A stretch of 64,000 bases of DNA from Salinimonas marina (GTDB lineage: Bacteria > Pseudomonadota > Gammaproteobacteria > Enterobacterales > Alteromonadaceae). The notes below the pieces were generated by a model that saw only the letters and a list, made by a program, of their open reading frames with translations, searched no databases and had not been told where the DNA came from. Position numbers and translations under genes: made by a program. This document shows positions 37,405-47,305 of the stretch, in pieces (the stretch's first letter is position 1; the number at the start of each line of letters is the position of its first letter). The DNA is taken from NCBI RefSeq assembly GCF_015644725.1, contig NZ_CP064795.1, positions 87,501 to 151,500 on the forward strand, in the 5' to 3' direction.

Positions 37405-38655
37405 TTACGGAAGTTTGTACTCGCCTTTCCAGAGATCTTTTTGATTTTCTCGTTCGCGTACTACCCGCATCTGCGCTTTGTCCACCAGAATTTCGGCCGG
37501 GCGACAACGACTGTTGTAGTTAGACGCCATCACAAAGCCGTAGGCTCCGGCGCTGCGCACCGCCAATAAATCGCCCGGTGCTACCGCCAATTCCCGGTCC
37601 CGGCCTAAGAAATCCCCGGTTTCGCAGATAGGGCCGACCACATCGTAAACCCGCAATGGCGCCTGGGTGTGGGTATCTACCCGGATGATGTTTTGCCATG
37701 CCGAATACAGGGCCGGACGAATCAAATCGTTCATCGCCGCATCCACAATGGCAAAGTGCTTGTCTTCGCCTTCTTTGATGAACTCCACCTGGGTGACCAT
37801 GATGCCGGCATTGGCCGCGATAGCCCGACCTGGTTCCAGGATCAGTGTCAGGGCTTCACGCCCGGCCATGCGCTCGGCCAGGGCCGCGGCGTATGCTTTG
37901 GGGTGTGGGGGTGTTTCATCCTGATAGGGCACACCCAGACCGCCCCCCACATCTAAATGCTGAAGGTGAATGCCTTTGTCAGCCAGTTCGTCCACCAACG
38001 TCAGTAACCGGTCCAGGGCATCAACAAAGGGGGCCAGTTCGGTGAGTTGTGAACCAATGTGGCAGTCCATGCCGACAATATTCAGATGCTCTAAGGTGGC
38101 CGCCAACTCATAGGTTTGTAGCGCCTGTTCACGGGCAATACCAAACTTATTGGCCTTCAGACCGGTGGAGATATAAGGATGGGTCTTGGCATCCACATCA
38201 GGGTTGATGCGCAGCGATATCGGCGCTTTCACATTTAAATCGGCTGCCACCGCATTAATACGATGCAGCTCGGCAGGCGATTCAACATTAAAACACAGAA
38301 TGCCCTGTTCCAGCGCGTAACGTATTTCTGCAGACGTTTTCCCCACGCCTGAAAATACCACCCGGGCTGGGTCGCCGCCCGCTTCAATAACCCGTGCCAG
38401 CTCACCCCCGGAGACAATATCAAACCCTGACCCCAGTTTTGCCAGCACACTCAACACTCCCAGATTAGAATTGGCTTTGACGGCGTAGCAGATCAGATGC
38501 GGATGCGTGCCTACTGCATCATCAAAGGCATGCCAGTGGCGCTCAAGGGTAGCGCGCGAGTAAACATACACCGGGGTTTGGTGAGCGGCGGCAATATCGG
38601 CTACGGCCACATCTTCGGCATACAAATGGCCGTCACGGTATTCAAAATGATCCAT
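37405..38655 (-). CDS. lysA: diaminopimelate decarboxylase
   Basis: A 416-residue PLP enzyme making lysine from meso-diaminopimelate. The cofactor lysine is K60 in CYAVKANSNL; the phosphate-binding glycine stretch is DVGGGLGVPY, and the second-subunit cysteine is in GPICETGDFLGRD. The start codon overlaps the lptM stop by one base (TAATG), so translation is coupled. Together with dapF this gives the last two steps of lysine synthesis. Confidence 0.97.
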   Translation of the reverse strand: MDHFEYRDGHLYAEDVAVADIAAAHQTPVYVYSRATLERHWHAFDDAVGTHPHLICYAVKANSNLGVLSVLAKLGSGFDIVSGGELARVIEAGGDPARVVFSGVGKTSAEIRYALEQGILCFNVESPAELHRINAVAADLNVKAPISLRINPDVDAKTHPYISTGLKANKFGIAREQALQTYELAATLEHLNIVGMDCHIGSQLTELAPFVDALDRLLTLVDELADKGIHLQHLDVGGGLGVPYQDETPPHPKAYAAALAERMAGREALTLILEPGRAIAANAGIMVTQVEFIKEGEDKHFAIVDAAMNDLIRPALYSAWQNIIRVDTHTQAPLRVYDVVGPICETGDFLGRDRELAVAPGDLLAVRSAGAYGFVMASNYNSRCRPAEILVDKAQMRVVRERENQKDLWKGEYKLP

Positions 38656-38816
38656 TAATTAGGCTCCGCGGGAGTCTCAGATGATGCCTGGTCAGCAGGC
38701 TTGGGGGCGGTTTGCTGTGGCTCTTCTGGCAGATATAAAGCGCCACGGTAACCACAGGCACTGATAAAGACTACACTAAGTATCAGGCTCAGACGTATAC
38801 AGGGATTTTTAAACAC
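38655..38816 (-). CDS. lptM: LptM-like small lipoprotein (YifL family)
   Basis: A 53-residue lipoprotein, MFKNPCIRLSLILSVVFISACGYRGALYLPEEP..., with signal peptide and lipobox ISAC (lipidated C21), followed by the conserved CGxxGxLYLP pattern of LptM/YifL. In E. coli LptM binds the LptDE translocon and aids LPS transport. The GTG start at 38816 has AGGA 5 nt upstream. The stop overlaps the lysA start. Position before lysA/dapF is the conserved one. It is short and starts with GTG, so it is easily missed. Confidence 0.9.
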   Translation of the reverse strand: MFKNPCIRLSLILSVVFISACGYRGALYLPEEPQQTAPKPADQASSETPAEPN

Positions 38817-39158
38817 GGGGATCCTGTCGAAAAAAATGTCTCAAGATGGCGTTATCATCGCATTGCCGAATGAAAATGCAAGGGACAATAATGCCCCGGT
38901 CCGGGTGAGTAGCGGGCGTGCCGGCGTGCGCCAACGCCGCGACGCTCTGGGTACGCAGGTTGAATGGATTAATTATTAAGGTAAGCAGCCAGAATTAACT
39001 GCGTTATCAAGGTCTCAATACGATGAATGGCTTGAAATGCAGCGTTTGTCCTGCAATAAATAGTGTTATGCTAGTGACAGCAAATACCCGGTGCGGTGGT
39101 GTCTTTTGATACCGCGGGGCCCGGCACATTTTTCAGTCAACCATGAAAAGGCACTACG
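38817..39158. other. intergenic region between lptM and rraA
   Basis: A 342-bp region with divergent promoters. cyaY often lies divergent to lptM in gammaproteobacteria, but no CyaY-like frame is seen here. A candidate promoter for rraA is ttgtcc (39046) with tatgct (39067), although the 15-bp spacing is short. Nothing else is supported. Confidence 0.45.
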
Positions 39159-39644
39159 ATGGACTATAACACCTCTGAACTCTGCGATTTATTTGCCGAC
39201 AGTGTCGACGTCGTCGATCCTATTTTTGCCAGCTATGGGGGCCGTTATTCCTTTGGTGGCGAAATAACCACGATTAAATGCTATGAGGACCGGGGACTGA
39301 TAGACCGGGTGCTGGCACAGCCTGGCAGTGGCAAAGTGCTGCTGATTGATGGCGGCGGCTCTACCCGGCGGGCGTTAATTGATGCCACTTCGGCGCAACT
39401 GGCCATCGACAACGACTGGGAAGGGATTGTGTGTTATGGCAGCGTCCGCGATGTGGATACGCTCACCGATTTTGATATCGGCATTATGGCGGTGGCCACG
39501 ATTCCGGTGAATGCGGAAAGCGAAAGCATTGGTGATGCTGATGTGCCGGTGAATTTTGGTGGGGTGACCTTCCTGCCTGAAGATCACCTGTATGCCGACA
39601 GCACCGGGGTTATTTTATCCCCGGAGCCGCTGGATATCGATTAA
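39159..39644 (+). CDS. rraA: regulator of ribonuclease E activity A
   Basis: A 161-residue RraA, which binds RNase E and inhibits RNA decay. The sequence follows the family from [21 protein letters not shown] through [29 protein letters not shown] and [19 protein letters not shown]. It matches E. coli RraA in length (161). AAAGG lies upstream of the ATG. It overlaps the convergent nuclease gene by 4 nt. Confidence 0.96.
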   Translation: MDYNTSELCDLFADSVDVVDPIFASYGGRYSFGGEITTIKCYEDRGLIDRVLAQPGSGKVLLIDGGGSTRRALIDATSAQLAIDNDWEGIVCYGSVRDVDTLTDFDIGIMAVATIPVNAESESIGDADVPVNFGGVTFLPEDHLYADSTGVILSPEPLDID

Positions 39645-40465
39645 GCCTCAGGCTTTTCAGACTGAGCAAGCGCAAAGACTTTATTAAGATATTGCGCCAT
39701 CCGAATGCCCGCTTGTTGTAAGCGGGTTTTCGCTGTCGGCAGGTGCTCATAAAGATAATCATATGACATCTTATTGGCATCTTCGGGATAGATGGTATCG
39801 CGAATGGCCACACTTTCGGCTATCCAGTCATGGGGATCCGTGGTGCTCCACTGCATGATGTCGCCGGGGGCTATTTTGGCGTCCAGCCAGCGGGTCCATT
39901 CCGTAAACGATAAATCGCGCTGAGCCAGCATTTGGGTGTCCCATACCCGATGTAAGTTGGAATCTTCCCAGAAAAACCGAACTTTGACATCGTTACCCCC
40001 CCGATCGGTACCATTGCCAGCATGCAGCGGCTGATGTAAATCGCCAATAATGTGGACAATAAACCGTAGCGCCAGTTGTTTATCTTCCTGGCTGGCCGCT
40101 GGGTCCTGCAAGGTGGCGGTGAAACGCGACAACGCCGAGGCGGCGTCACCTTGCTGTGGTGCGCCTACCTCATGATAATGCTTATTTTTAGGCACTGTCA
40201 CATAATGAAACGGCGGCGTGGTTTCTTGCCAGAACGGCGACGGATTAGAACGTTGCTCATCGGCGTAGGTTGAAGCTTCGGCCAGAGATTCATTGGGCAG
40301 AAGTTGCTGCACCGCGGCACTGGCCGTGGGGCTAAGATAACGCTCGGCGATGGCGCCGGTCACCCGGTGACCGGTCTGACCCCAGCCCAGCGCCGGCAAA
40401 CTGGTTAGTAATCCAGACACCAGGCAGGCGGTCAGTGTAAGGGTAGATTTTGCAGACACAGGCAT
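39641..40465 (-). CDS. secreted S1/P1-type zinc nuclease
   Basis: A 274-residue exported nuclease cleaving single-stranded nucleic acids. A signal peptide ends ALG, exposing W28 as the new N-terminus; in S1/P1 enzymes the N-terminal Trp itself binds zinc. The remaining zinc ligands are all visible: H33, D69, H87, H138, D142, H148, H172 and D176. The ATG at 40465 has AAGGAA 8 nt upstream, lying in the 3' end of ubiX; the 13 upstream codons of the longer frame are not coding. It is the last gene of mpl-ubiX-nuclease. Likely role: extracellular or periplasmic nucleotide scavenging. Confidence 0.9.
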   Translation of the reverse strand: MPVSAKSTLTLTACLVSGLLTSLPALGWGQTGHRVTGAIAERYLSPTASAAVQQLLPNESLAEASTYADEQRSNPSPFWQETTPPFHYVTVPKNKHYHEVGAPQQGDAASALSRFTATLQDPAASQEDKQLALRFIVHIIGDLHQPLHAGNGTDRGGNDVKVRFFWEDSNLHRVWDTQMLAQRDLSFTEWTRWLDAKIAPGDIMQWSTTDPHDWIAESVAIRDTIYPEDANKMSYDYLYEHLPTAKTRLQQAGIRMAQYLNKVFALAQSEKPEA

Positions 40466-40470
40466 GTGTA

Positions 40471-41097
40471 TTATTCCTTTGTTGTATGAGCCTGATAGCC
40501 CCACCGGGCCATCAATTGTTGATCAACACCAAGATGATCCAGAATTCGCGCCACCACAAAATCGATTAAATCAGCGATGGACTGTGGCTGATGGTAAAAG
40601 CCCGGTGCGGCCGGCATCATCACCACCCCCATTTGCGATAATTTAAGCATATTCTCCAGGTGCAGCGACGATAAGGGCATTTCGCGGGGCACCATGATCA
40701 GCTGGCCGCGTTCTTTGAGCACCACATCCGCTGCCCGCTCTATCAAATTGTCACTGGCACCACAGGCAATGGCCGATAAGGTGCCGGTCGAGCAGGGGCA
40801 GACCACCATTTGTTTTGGCGCGGCCGAGCCAGAAGCCACCGGCGAAAACCATTCTTCTTTGCCACATACCGTAATCTGATCGGGACGGGCATTAAAGCGT
40901 TCAGTGAAAAAAGCCGCCGCCGCTTCGGGCTTGCCCGGAATTTTCAAATCTTCTTCGGTGGCAAAAACCACCTTGGCAGCCGACGACATCAGTACGTATA
41001 CCTGATAGTCAGCGTACACTAACATTTCTAACAGACGCAGGGCATAAGGAGCGCCAGAGGCGCCGGTAATAGCCAGAGTTATGCGTTTATCGGTCAT
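40471..41097 (-). CDS. ubiX: flavin prenyltransferase UbiX
   Basis: A 208-residue enzyme that attaches a dimethylallyl group to FMN, making the prenylated cofactor used by the UbiD decarboxylase in ubiquinone synthesis. Family motifs: [17 protein letters not shown] at the flavin site, [26 protein letters not shown], and [15 protein letters not shown] [10 protein letters not shown]. Length fits UbiX (189-210). It overlaps mpl by 11 nt and is followed after 5 nt by the nuclease gene. Confidence 0.95.
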   Translation of the reverse strand: MTDKRITLAITGASGAPYALRLLEMLVYADYQVYVLMSSAAKVVFATEEDLKIPGKPEAAAAFFTERFNARPDQITVCGKEEWFSPVASGSAAPKQMVVCPCSTGTLSAIACGASDNLIERAADVVLKERGQLIMVPREMPLSSLHLENMLKLSQMGVVMMPAAPGFYHQPQSIADLIDFVVARILDHLGVDQQLMARWGYQAHTTKE

Positions 41098-42460
41098 CGG
41101 ACTCTCCTGAGTGGGATGCTTGCAAGGCGGTTAACAGGCGCTGATGAATATTTTCAAACCCGCCGTTACTCATCACCAGAATATGATCGCCAGGGCGCGC
41201 CAGTTGCAAGGTTTCATCAATGATATGCTGAACCTGGTTGCAGCAGCGTGCCGGTGTCTGACTGCGCGCGGCAGCCTGGGTCAGCGACCAGGTCATGCCC
41301 GCTGGCTCATAAATCAGCACATTATCGGCCTGCTGCCAGGAGGCGGCCAGGGTGTCTTTGTGTACACCCATTTTCATGGTATTGGAGCGCGGCTCTAAAA
41401 TGGCCAGAATACGGGCAGAGCCGACTTTGTTACGCAATCCGGCCAGGGTCGTCGCAATAGCGGTAGGGTGGTGGGCAAAGTCATCATAGACAGTGATACC
41501 GCCCACCTGACCTTTGGTTTCCATGCGCCGTTTTACATTTTTAAACCGCTGCAGGGCGGCAATGGCATCTTCTAATTGCACCCCGGCATGATGCGCCGCG
41601 GCAATGGCCATAATGCCATTATCTACATTATGCTGGCCTACCAGCGACCAATGAACTTCGCCTATAACCTGCTGGTGTTTCAGCACTTTAAAAGCACTGC
41701 CATCAGGATGCAGCAGCTGCGCCTGCCAGTCCTCGCCCAGCCGTTGTTGGTCACTCCAGCAACCTTGTTCCAGGGTGTGCGTGATGGCCGGGGTCTGGGT
41801 GGGAGACAGGATCAGGCCGTTTTGCGGTACCATTCGCACCAGATGGTGAAACTGGGTTTGAATGGCAGCCAAATCGGCAAAGATATCCGCATGGTCGAAT
41901 TCAAGATTATTGATGATGAGCGTTTTTGGCCGGTAGTGCACAAATTTAGAACGTTTATCGAAAAAGGCGCTGTCGTATTCGTCTGCTTCAATTACAAAAA
42001 ACGGACTGTCACCGGTTCGGGCTGAAATACCAAAGTTTTCCGGAACGCCGCCAATCAAAAACCCCGGGTTTAACCCGGCATCTTCTAAAATCCAGGCTAT
42101 CATGCTGCTGGTGGTGGTTTTACCGTGGGTGCCGGACACGCCGATAACCCAGCGCTCGTGTAACAGATTTTCAAGCAACCATTGCGGTCCGCTGGTGTAA
42201 TCCAGGTTGCGGTTTAACACATATTCCACCGCCGGGTTACCCCGTGACAAGGCGTTGCCGATGATAACCTTGTCGGGAACCGGCTCAAACTGGGCCGGAT
42301 CGTACCCTTCGGTCAGGGTGATACCCAGCGCTTCGAGCTGGGTGCTCATCGGCGGATAAACATTGATGTCAGAGCCGGTTACGGTATGGCCCAGCGATTT
42401 GGCAATAGCGGCGATGCCGCCCATAAAGCTGCCACAGATACCCAGAATATGTACGTGCAT
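41087..42460 (-). CDS. mpl: murein tripeptide ligase Mpl
   Basis: A 457-residue Mur ligase that joins recycled L-Ala-D-Glu-meso-DAP tripeptide to UDP-MurNAc. It starts [23 protein letters not shown], has the ATP loop [12 protein letters not shown] near residue 110, and the Mpl-type C-terminus. E. coli Mpl is 457 residues. It is divergent from fbp, as in E. coli. The ATG at 42460 opens the mpl-ubiX-nuclease operon. Confidence 0.96.
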   Translation of the reverse strand: MHVHILGICGSFMGGIAAIAKSLGHTVTGSDINVYPPMSTQLEALGITLTEGYDPAQFEPVPDKVIIGNALSRGNPAVEYVLNRNLDYTSGPQWLLENLLHERWVIGVSGTHGKTTTSSMIAWILEDAGLNPGFLIGGVPENFGISARTGDSPFFVIEADEYDSAFFDKRSKFVHYRPKTLIINNLEFDHADIFADLAAIQTQFHHLVRMVPQNGLILSPTQTPAITHTLEQGCWSDQQRLGEDWQAQLLHPDGSAFKVLKHQQVIGEVHWSLVGQHNVDNGIMAIAAAHHAGVQLEDAIAALQRFKNVKRRMETKGQVGGITVYDDFAHHPTAIATTLAGLRNKVGSARILAILEPRSNTMKMGVHKDTLAASWQQADNVLIYEPAGMTWSLTQAAARSQTPARCCNQVQHIIDETLQLARPGDHILVMSNGGFENIHQRLLTALQASHSGESDDR

Positions 42461-42781
42461 AAGAAGTCTGTTTTTCTCGTCAGGCTGGCTACTCTACCAG
42501 AACCTACAGGGGCTGCGAATATCTCATTTCCCCTAAGTAACGTTCGCAGGTACAATTACCCGCAGCCGGTTAAAAAAGAAACGATAGCCGAGGGCTCTGT
42601 CAGCAGCAGGTGGTTAACAACTTGCATTAATCTTGCAGCCCCCCGGGTTTGGATGGCCGCAGCAATTGCGCTTTACGCTGTCCTGAACAGGCAAAAAATC
42701 GTACACTCAGCCCCCGGCCATGCTCCATGATACGCTGAGTAACATTATTAAAAATCCCTACAAAACAAGGCAAACGCACAC
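42461..42781. other. divergent promoter region mpl/fbp
   Basis: A 321-bp non-coding region. An open frame from 42386 to 42730 lies mostly here but has no ribosome site and no family features. It holds promoters for two divergent genes; no operator was recognised. Confidence 0.5.
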
Positions 42782-43761
42782 ATGAAACGATTAAATTCAC
42801 AACTGCAGCACGATGGTGCGCCGCTTGAACTTATTTTGCTTATCAGAACCTTACTGGCAGGTTGTAAGGAAATTTCGTTTCGGGTGAGTCAGGGCGCGCT
42901 GGCGGGCGTACTGGGCTCGACGTTAAGTGAAAATGTTCAGGGCGAAACCCAGAAAAAACTGGATGTGATTTCCAATCAGATTCTAAAAGACACACTACGG
43001 GACTCAGGCTATGTGAAAGCCATATCGTCGGAAGAAGAAGACACCGTGGTGCCGTGTAATCCTGAAGGCAACTTTCTGGTGAGTTTTGATCCGCTGGATG
43101 GCTCATCGAACACCGAAATCAATAGTCTGATTGGCACCATTTTTTCGATTACTCATGCGCCGCAGTGGATGGAGGCCGATGATCCGGCTGCCTTTTTACA
43201 GCCAGGTTCGCAAATGGTGGCTGCCGGATATGTACTTTATGGTCCCTCGACCATGCTGGCGATGACCACCGGTCGGGGCACCCACATTTATACCCTGGAT
43301 AAAACCCATGGCGGCTTTCTGCTGACCCATCCAAATGTTCAGGTGCCGCAGCAAACCAGTGAGTTTGCGATTAATGCCTCTAATGAGCGGCACTGGGAAC
43401 AGCCGGTGAAAGATTATATCAATGATCTGCTGGCGGGCACCGAAGGCCCCCGGGAAAAAGATTTTAATATGCGCTGGGTGGCGGCCATGGTGGGGGATAT
43501 CCATCGGGTCTTATGCCGTGGTGGTATTTTTATGTACCCGTTTGATAAACGTAATCCATCTAAACCTGGCAAACTGCGGTTGTTGTATGAAGCCAACCCC
43601 ATGGCCTTTTTGATGGAGCAGGCGGGGGCCTGGCCAATACCGGACATGGACGCATTATGGAAGTTATGCCCACCGAAATTCATCAGCGGGTGCCAGTATT
43701 GCTAGGCTCTAAAGACGAGGTGGAAACCTGTCTGAGTTATTATCAACAAACCGCGGAGTAA
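42782..43761 (+). CDS. fbp: fructose-1,6-bisphosphatase class I (frameshifted near the C-terminus)
   Basis: The gluconeogenic phosphatase that converts fructose-1,6-bisphosphate to fructose-6-phosphate. The metal site is [21 protein letters not shown] near 100; later landmarks are [24 protein letters not shown] and [19 protein letters not shown]. As given the frame ends abnormally at 43705. One extra G in the G5 run at 43624-43628 restores [20 protein letters not shown] and runs to TAA at 43759-43761, giving 326 residues (E. coli 332). It lies upstream of ppa as in related genomes. Confidence 0.93.
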
Positions 43762-43928
43762 CCCAAATTGCGCGACAAATAAGCAGCCGGCGCTCAGCGG
43801 AATCATTGGTTGTTTTTATTTTGTCGCGCTAACCGTATACTTGAGCCGTTTGCTCAGGCAAGGCAGGGCGCAGCAGTGTTTTGCCTGAGCAAATATCCCT
43901 TAGTCTGATTAACACAAAGGAAAGATTT

Positions 43929-44462
43929 ATGAGTCTGAACTCTGTACCAGCAGGTAAAAATGTACCTGACGAAATTAATGTCATTATCGAAATTCCGGCC
44001 CACGCCAACCCGGTAAAATATGAAGTGGATAAAGACAGCGGCGCGATGTTTGTAGACCGTTTCATGGCCACCTGCATGCACTATCCGGTGAACTATGGTT
44101 ATGTGAACAACACCTTGTCTGAAGATGGTGACCCGGTGGATGTGCTGGTAATGACTCCCTTTCCTATTCACAGCGGCTCAGTGATCAAATGTCGTCCGGT
44201 GGGTGTGTTGAACATGACCGATGAGTCTGGTAAAGATGCTAAAGTCCTGGCAGTGCCGGTTGACAAGCTGTCGACCATCTATCGTGATGTGAATGAGATC
44301 ACTGATGTACCAGAACTGACCAAACAGCAAATCGAGCATTTCTTTACGCACTATAAAGATCTGGAACCCGGCAAGTGGGTTAAAATCGATGGCTGGGCTG
44401 ATGCGGCTGCCGCTAAAGAAGAGATTGTGGGCAGCGTGAAACGCTTCGAGCAATCGGCGTAA
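43929..44462 (+). CDS. ppa: inorganic pyrophosphatase
   Basis: A 177-residue soluble class I pyrophosphatase that drives biosynthesis by hydrolysing PPi. Active-site segments: [39 protein letters not shown] and [13 protein letters not shown]. The ATG at 43929 has AAAGGAAAG upstream, so the first 16 codons of the longer frame are rejected. Length matches E. coli Ppa (176). A strong terminator follows. Confidence 0.97.
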   Translation: MSLNSVPAGKNVPDEINVIIEIPAHANPVKYEVDKDSGAMFVDRFMATCMHYPVNYGYVNNTLSEDGDPVDVLVMTPFPIHSGSVIKCRPVGVLNMTDESGKDAKVLAVPVDKLSTIYRDVNEITDVPELTKQQIEHFFTHYKDLEPGKWVKIDGWADAAAAKEEIVGSVKRFEQSA

Positions 44463-44486
44463 TAGCCTGCGCTAATGTGATTAATG

Positions 44487-44516
44487 AAAAAGAGCCGAAC
44501 CCGGCTCTTTTTTTGT
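44487..44516 (+). terminator. terminator after ppa
   Basis: agagcc and ggctct pair around gaaccc (stem 44491-44508) with A residues before and seven T residues after. This is a strong intrinsic terminator 25 nt from the ppa stop. Confidence 0.9.
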
Positions 44517-44618
44517 GTCTGCGATTTACGCCCTAAACAAAGCGCCTGTTAGCAGGTTATTCGCCAGCACTTTTGTGAAATAATAGTGATGTTGAAAAAG
44601 CGCACACAAAGAGGCCTT

Positions 44619-45089
44619 ATGTTGCGAATAAAATTATTAATACTGTTGTTGGTGGTGGGCGTCAGTGCCCCGGCGCAGGCCGGTGAGCCAGCAGAAGTGT
44701 ACTGGGAAGATCTGGTCCCTGAAGGGTTCAGTGAACTTAGCACCCGTTCAATCAATCATGATGGCAGCATGACTCAGCTGCAGCCCAATGCGCCGGTGGT
44801 GCAAAAATACGATGGACAACGGGTGAAAGTCCCGGGGTTTGTAGTGCCGTTAGAAGGGACGTCGGAGCTGACCACCGAATTTTTACTGGTGCCTTATTTT
44901 GGGGCATGTATTCATGTACCGCCGCCGCCTTCCAATCAGATAGTGCATGTCACCTTTGAAGAAGGGGTGGCCATAGATGATCTGTATGATGCTATCTGGG
45001 TCACCGGGACCTTATCAACAGATGGATGGAAAGGCGATATCGCTACGGTAGGCTACCGACTGACCGGAGAGTCTGTGTCCGCCTTTTAA
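44619..45089 (+). CDS. DUF3299-family exported protein
   Basis: A 156-residue protein with a signal peptide (LLILLLVVGVSAPAQA) and the DUF3299 core: VYWEDLVPEGF, VKVPGFVVPLEG, and the conserved YFGACIHVPPPPSNQ around a cysteine and histidine. Its function is unknown; relatives often sit beside metal-transport or lipoprotein-export genes. The ATG at 44619 is chosen because a GAGG lies upstream and the signal peptide starts right after it; a GTG at 44586 would add 11 basic residues. Confidence 0.85.
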   Translation: MLRIKLLILLLVVGVSAPAQAGEPAEVYWEDLVPEGFSELSTRSINHDGSMTQLQPNAPVVQKYDGQRVKVPGFVVPLEGTSELTTEFLLVPYFGACIHVPPPPSNQIVHVTFEEGVAIDDLYDAIWVTGTLSTDGWKGDIATVGYRLTGESVSAF

Positions 45090-45272
45090 CGTGTTTTTCC
45101 CCCTGCCTTCAATATACGGTTAATCTCTGATAAGCCGGGCTGGCAAGCATTTTGAATAATGTTTAAACAGACCAGCCCGTGCCTTGTGATTGTGTGATTC
45201 TTTCCTGTTCGCTCGGGTTTTGCTAACCCGGATGTGTAAATCCTTCACATCGGCGCGACGAGGAATGAGAAC

Positions 45273-46106
45273 ATGAAATCAGCACTGGTTGTAGAAGGCG
45301 GCGCCATGCGCGGTATTTTTGCCGCGGGTGTTCTGGATGTGTTTTTAGCCAAAGATTGTGCATTTGACTTTGCTATTGGGGTCTCCGCCGGGGCCACCAA
45401 TCTGTCGACCTTTGCGGCCGGGATCCCCGGTTTAAGCCGCACCCTGATCACCGAATACGCCACTCGCCGGGAATTTTTCAGTCCCTTGCGTTTTATCCGT
45501 GGTGGCCACATGACCGATGTGCACTGGTTGTGGCATCAGGCCCGGGCCCAGCTGGACAAGCAGGGCACCCATGAGGAAGCGACATTACCAGTGTATGTGG
45601 GGGTGACCAATGTGGATACCGGGACGTGCGATTATCTGCGGGCCACTACGGATAATATTAATGATTTGATGGTCGCCTCCTGCTCCATTCCGGTGGCGTA
45701 CCGGGATCAGCCACAGATTGGCCAGCACCGGTATGTGGACGGCGGGGTAGGTGATTCAATCCCGGTGCGCAAAGCCTATGAGATGGGTGCCCGCGACATT
45801 ACCGTGGTGTTGTCACAACCGCTGGGTTTTTCGAAGCCTTCAGTACACTCAGGCTGGTTGCTGGAAAAACTGTACGGTCATCAACCGGCTTTGTTGCAAA
45901 CCTTGCTGCAACGCCCGCAATTTTACAATGACACGCTGGCCTTTTTACAAAACCCGCCGGCGGATCTGAACCTGAACATCGTGGCGCCACCCGCGGGCTT
46001 TAATGTGAAACGGCTGACGATGGATCGCCGCAAACTGAACCGGGGTTACAAGCATGGCAAAATTGCGGCGCTGCGTATGCTAAGACAGTTGCGGCGCGCT
46101 GCCTGA
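45273..46106 (+). CDS. patatin-like phospholipase (YjjU-like)
   Basis: A 277-residue patatin-family lipase. The oxyanion segment is EGGAMRGIFAAGVLD, the nucleophile Ser38 is in GVSAGA, and Asp156 is in VDGGVGDSIPV, completing the Ser-Asp dyad. It resembles YjjU-type bacterial patatins thought to hydrolyse phospholipid acyl chains. There is no signal peptide, so it is cytosolic. GAGGA precedes the ATG. Upstream, an 8-bp inverted repeat (cgggctgg/ccagcccg, 45136-45179) of unknown role is present. Confidence 0.92.
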   Translation: MKSALVVEGGAMRGIFAAGVLDVFLAKDCAFDFAIGVSAGATNLSTFAAGIPGLSRTLITEYATRREFFSPLRFIRGGHMTDVHWLWHQARAQLDKQGTHEEATLPVYVGVTNVDTGTCDYLRATTDNINDLMVASCSIPVAYRDQPQIGQHRYVDGGVGDSIPVRKAYEMGARDITVVLSQPLGFSKPSVHSGWLLEKLYGHQPALLQTLLQRPQFYNDTLAFLQNPPADLNLNIVAPPAGFNVKRLTMDRRKLNRGYKHGKIAALRMLRQLRRAA

Positions 46107-46111
46107 GCTTT

Positions 46112-46825
46112 TTACGCGCCCGCGGTATAGATATGTTCGGCCCGGCTGAACAGTAACCACGAGGTGAGAATATATTTGTCGTTACTTATGGGGATCTGGC
46201 CGCGATGGGTATGGGTGAAAAAGGCTGGTGCAATCACCATGGTCCCGGCTTTAGGTTTGATTGACCGGTTCTGGTAAAAAAAGTCAGTTTCTCCGCCTTC
46301 TTCCACATCGTTGAGGTAATACATAAACAACAATGTGCGATGCAGAGCTTCGTTATGTGGCAGCTGAGGAAACACTTCAGAGTGCCAGTAAGGATAACCG
46401 CCTTCACCGGCTGTATAGCGCTGCGCATTTATCTCGCCCACCCGAAACAGGTAATTCAGCAGGTTAGGCAAATTGGGTTTTCCTACTTCCTCGAAATTCT
46501 CGCCCGTGAGCTTTACCGGCTCGCCGGTTTCAGGATGGCGTACGGTCAGACCAATGGGCCCGACTAACGCAAAAAAATATTTTTCGATGTAACTGAGTAA
46601 GGCCTTGCCGGTTTTTTCCATTACCGGCTGAAACAGAGGCGCAAACTCATTGTTATCGCTGAAAGAGACATCCACACTGCGCTTTTTATCCAAATCGACA
46701 CCGCCCCCGGTCTTGCCGGCGGTCAGGTTCGGGCTCTGATCAAACTGGGTGATGATGTCCTGACACAGGGACTGGGGCAACACATCATCAATCACTTCAA
46801 TAAAGTCGGTTTGTTCACCGTACAT
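46112..46825 (-). CDS. 2-oxoglutarate/Fe(II) oxygenase (prolyl-4-hydroxylase-like)
   Basis: A 237-residue double-stranded beta-helix oxygenase. The facial triad probably uses H148 and E150 (PYWHSEVFP) and a distal His in FFTHTHRG (H205 or H207); YYLNDVEEGGETDF and KPKAGTMVIAP are typical of the P4H-like family. The usual HxD motif appears here as HxE. It could hydroxylate a protein prolyl or other residue; the substrate is unknown. It follows the thioesterase gene by only 2 nt. Its 3' end faces the patatin gene 5 nt away. Confidence 0.88.
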   Translation of the reverse strand: MYGEQTDFIEVIDDVLPQSLCQDIITQFDQSPNLTAGKTGGGVDLDKKRSVDVSFSDNNEFAPLFQPVMEKTGKALLSYIEKYFFALVGPIGLTVRHPETGEPVKLTGENFEEVGKPNLPNLLNYLFRVGEINAQRYTAGEGGYPYWHSEVFPQLPHNEALHRTLLFMYYLNDVEEGGETDFFYQNRSIKPKAGTMVIAPAFFTHTHRGQIPISNDKYILTSWLLFSRAEHIYTAGA

Positions 46826-46827
46826 AC

Positions 46828-47238
46828 TTACTGTTCCCTAAAATGTGCCATCAGTTGGGTTTTGACGTCATCAGAAATTGGCGCCGAGCGCTGGGTTTTA
46901 AAATCGAAATGCACCAGAGTGGTGGTGCCGGTGGCGCATTTAACCCCGTTTTGCCAGGCTTCCTGCAGGGTTTCAAACGAGCTTTTCCCCACCCGGCTGA
47001 TATAGGTTTTAATGGTTACTGCTTTGCCATAAAACAACTGCGCGTGAAAATCGACATGATAGCTGGCCAGGATCAGCGGCCAGTTGGTCAGGTCCAGCTC
47101 AGGAGTGAAAAAACGAAAAATCGGATCGCGCCCTGCTTCAAACCACTCTACCAACGTGGTATTGCCCACGTGCCCCAGGGCATCAGTTTCACAAAAACGA
47201 ACATCAAAAGTAGTTTCTAAAGGCGTGTTATCAGTCAT
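46828..47238 (-). CDS. hotdog-fold acyl-CoA thioesterase (YbgC/FadM-like)
   Basis: A 136-residue 4-hydroxybenzoyl-CoA-type thioesterase. The active-site stretch is VRFCETDALGHVGNTTLVEWFE, with the conserved aspartate (D19) and the N-terminus of the central helix; YHVDFHAQLFYGKAV follows. It hydrolyses acyl-CoA or acyl-ACP; chain preference cannot be read. It lies between uvrA and the oxygenase on the same strand, 67 nt after uvrA. Confidence 0.9.
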   Translation of the reverse strand: MTDNTPLETTFDVRFCETDALGHVGNTTLVEWFEAGRDPIFRFFTPELDLTNWPLILASYHVDFHAQLFYGKAVTIKTYISRVGKSSFETLQEAWQNGVKCATGTTTLVHFDFKTQRSAPISDDVKTQLMAHFREQ

Positions 47239-47305
47239 GGTACAACTTGTTAATATTGAGTGTCAGATAGCGCCCACCATAGCACGGCGGGCGTCGGGGT
47301 CAATA

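Noticed and set aside
42386..42730. 114-codon frame between mpl and fbp
   Set aside because: It overlaps the mpl start on the opposite strand, has no ribosome site and shows no family pattern.
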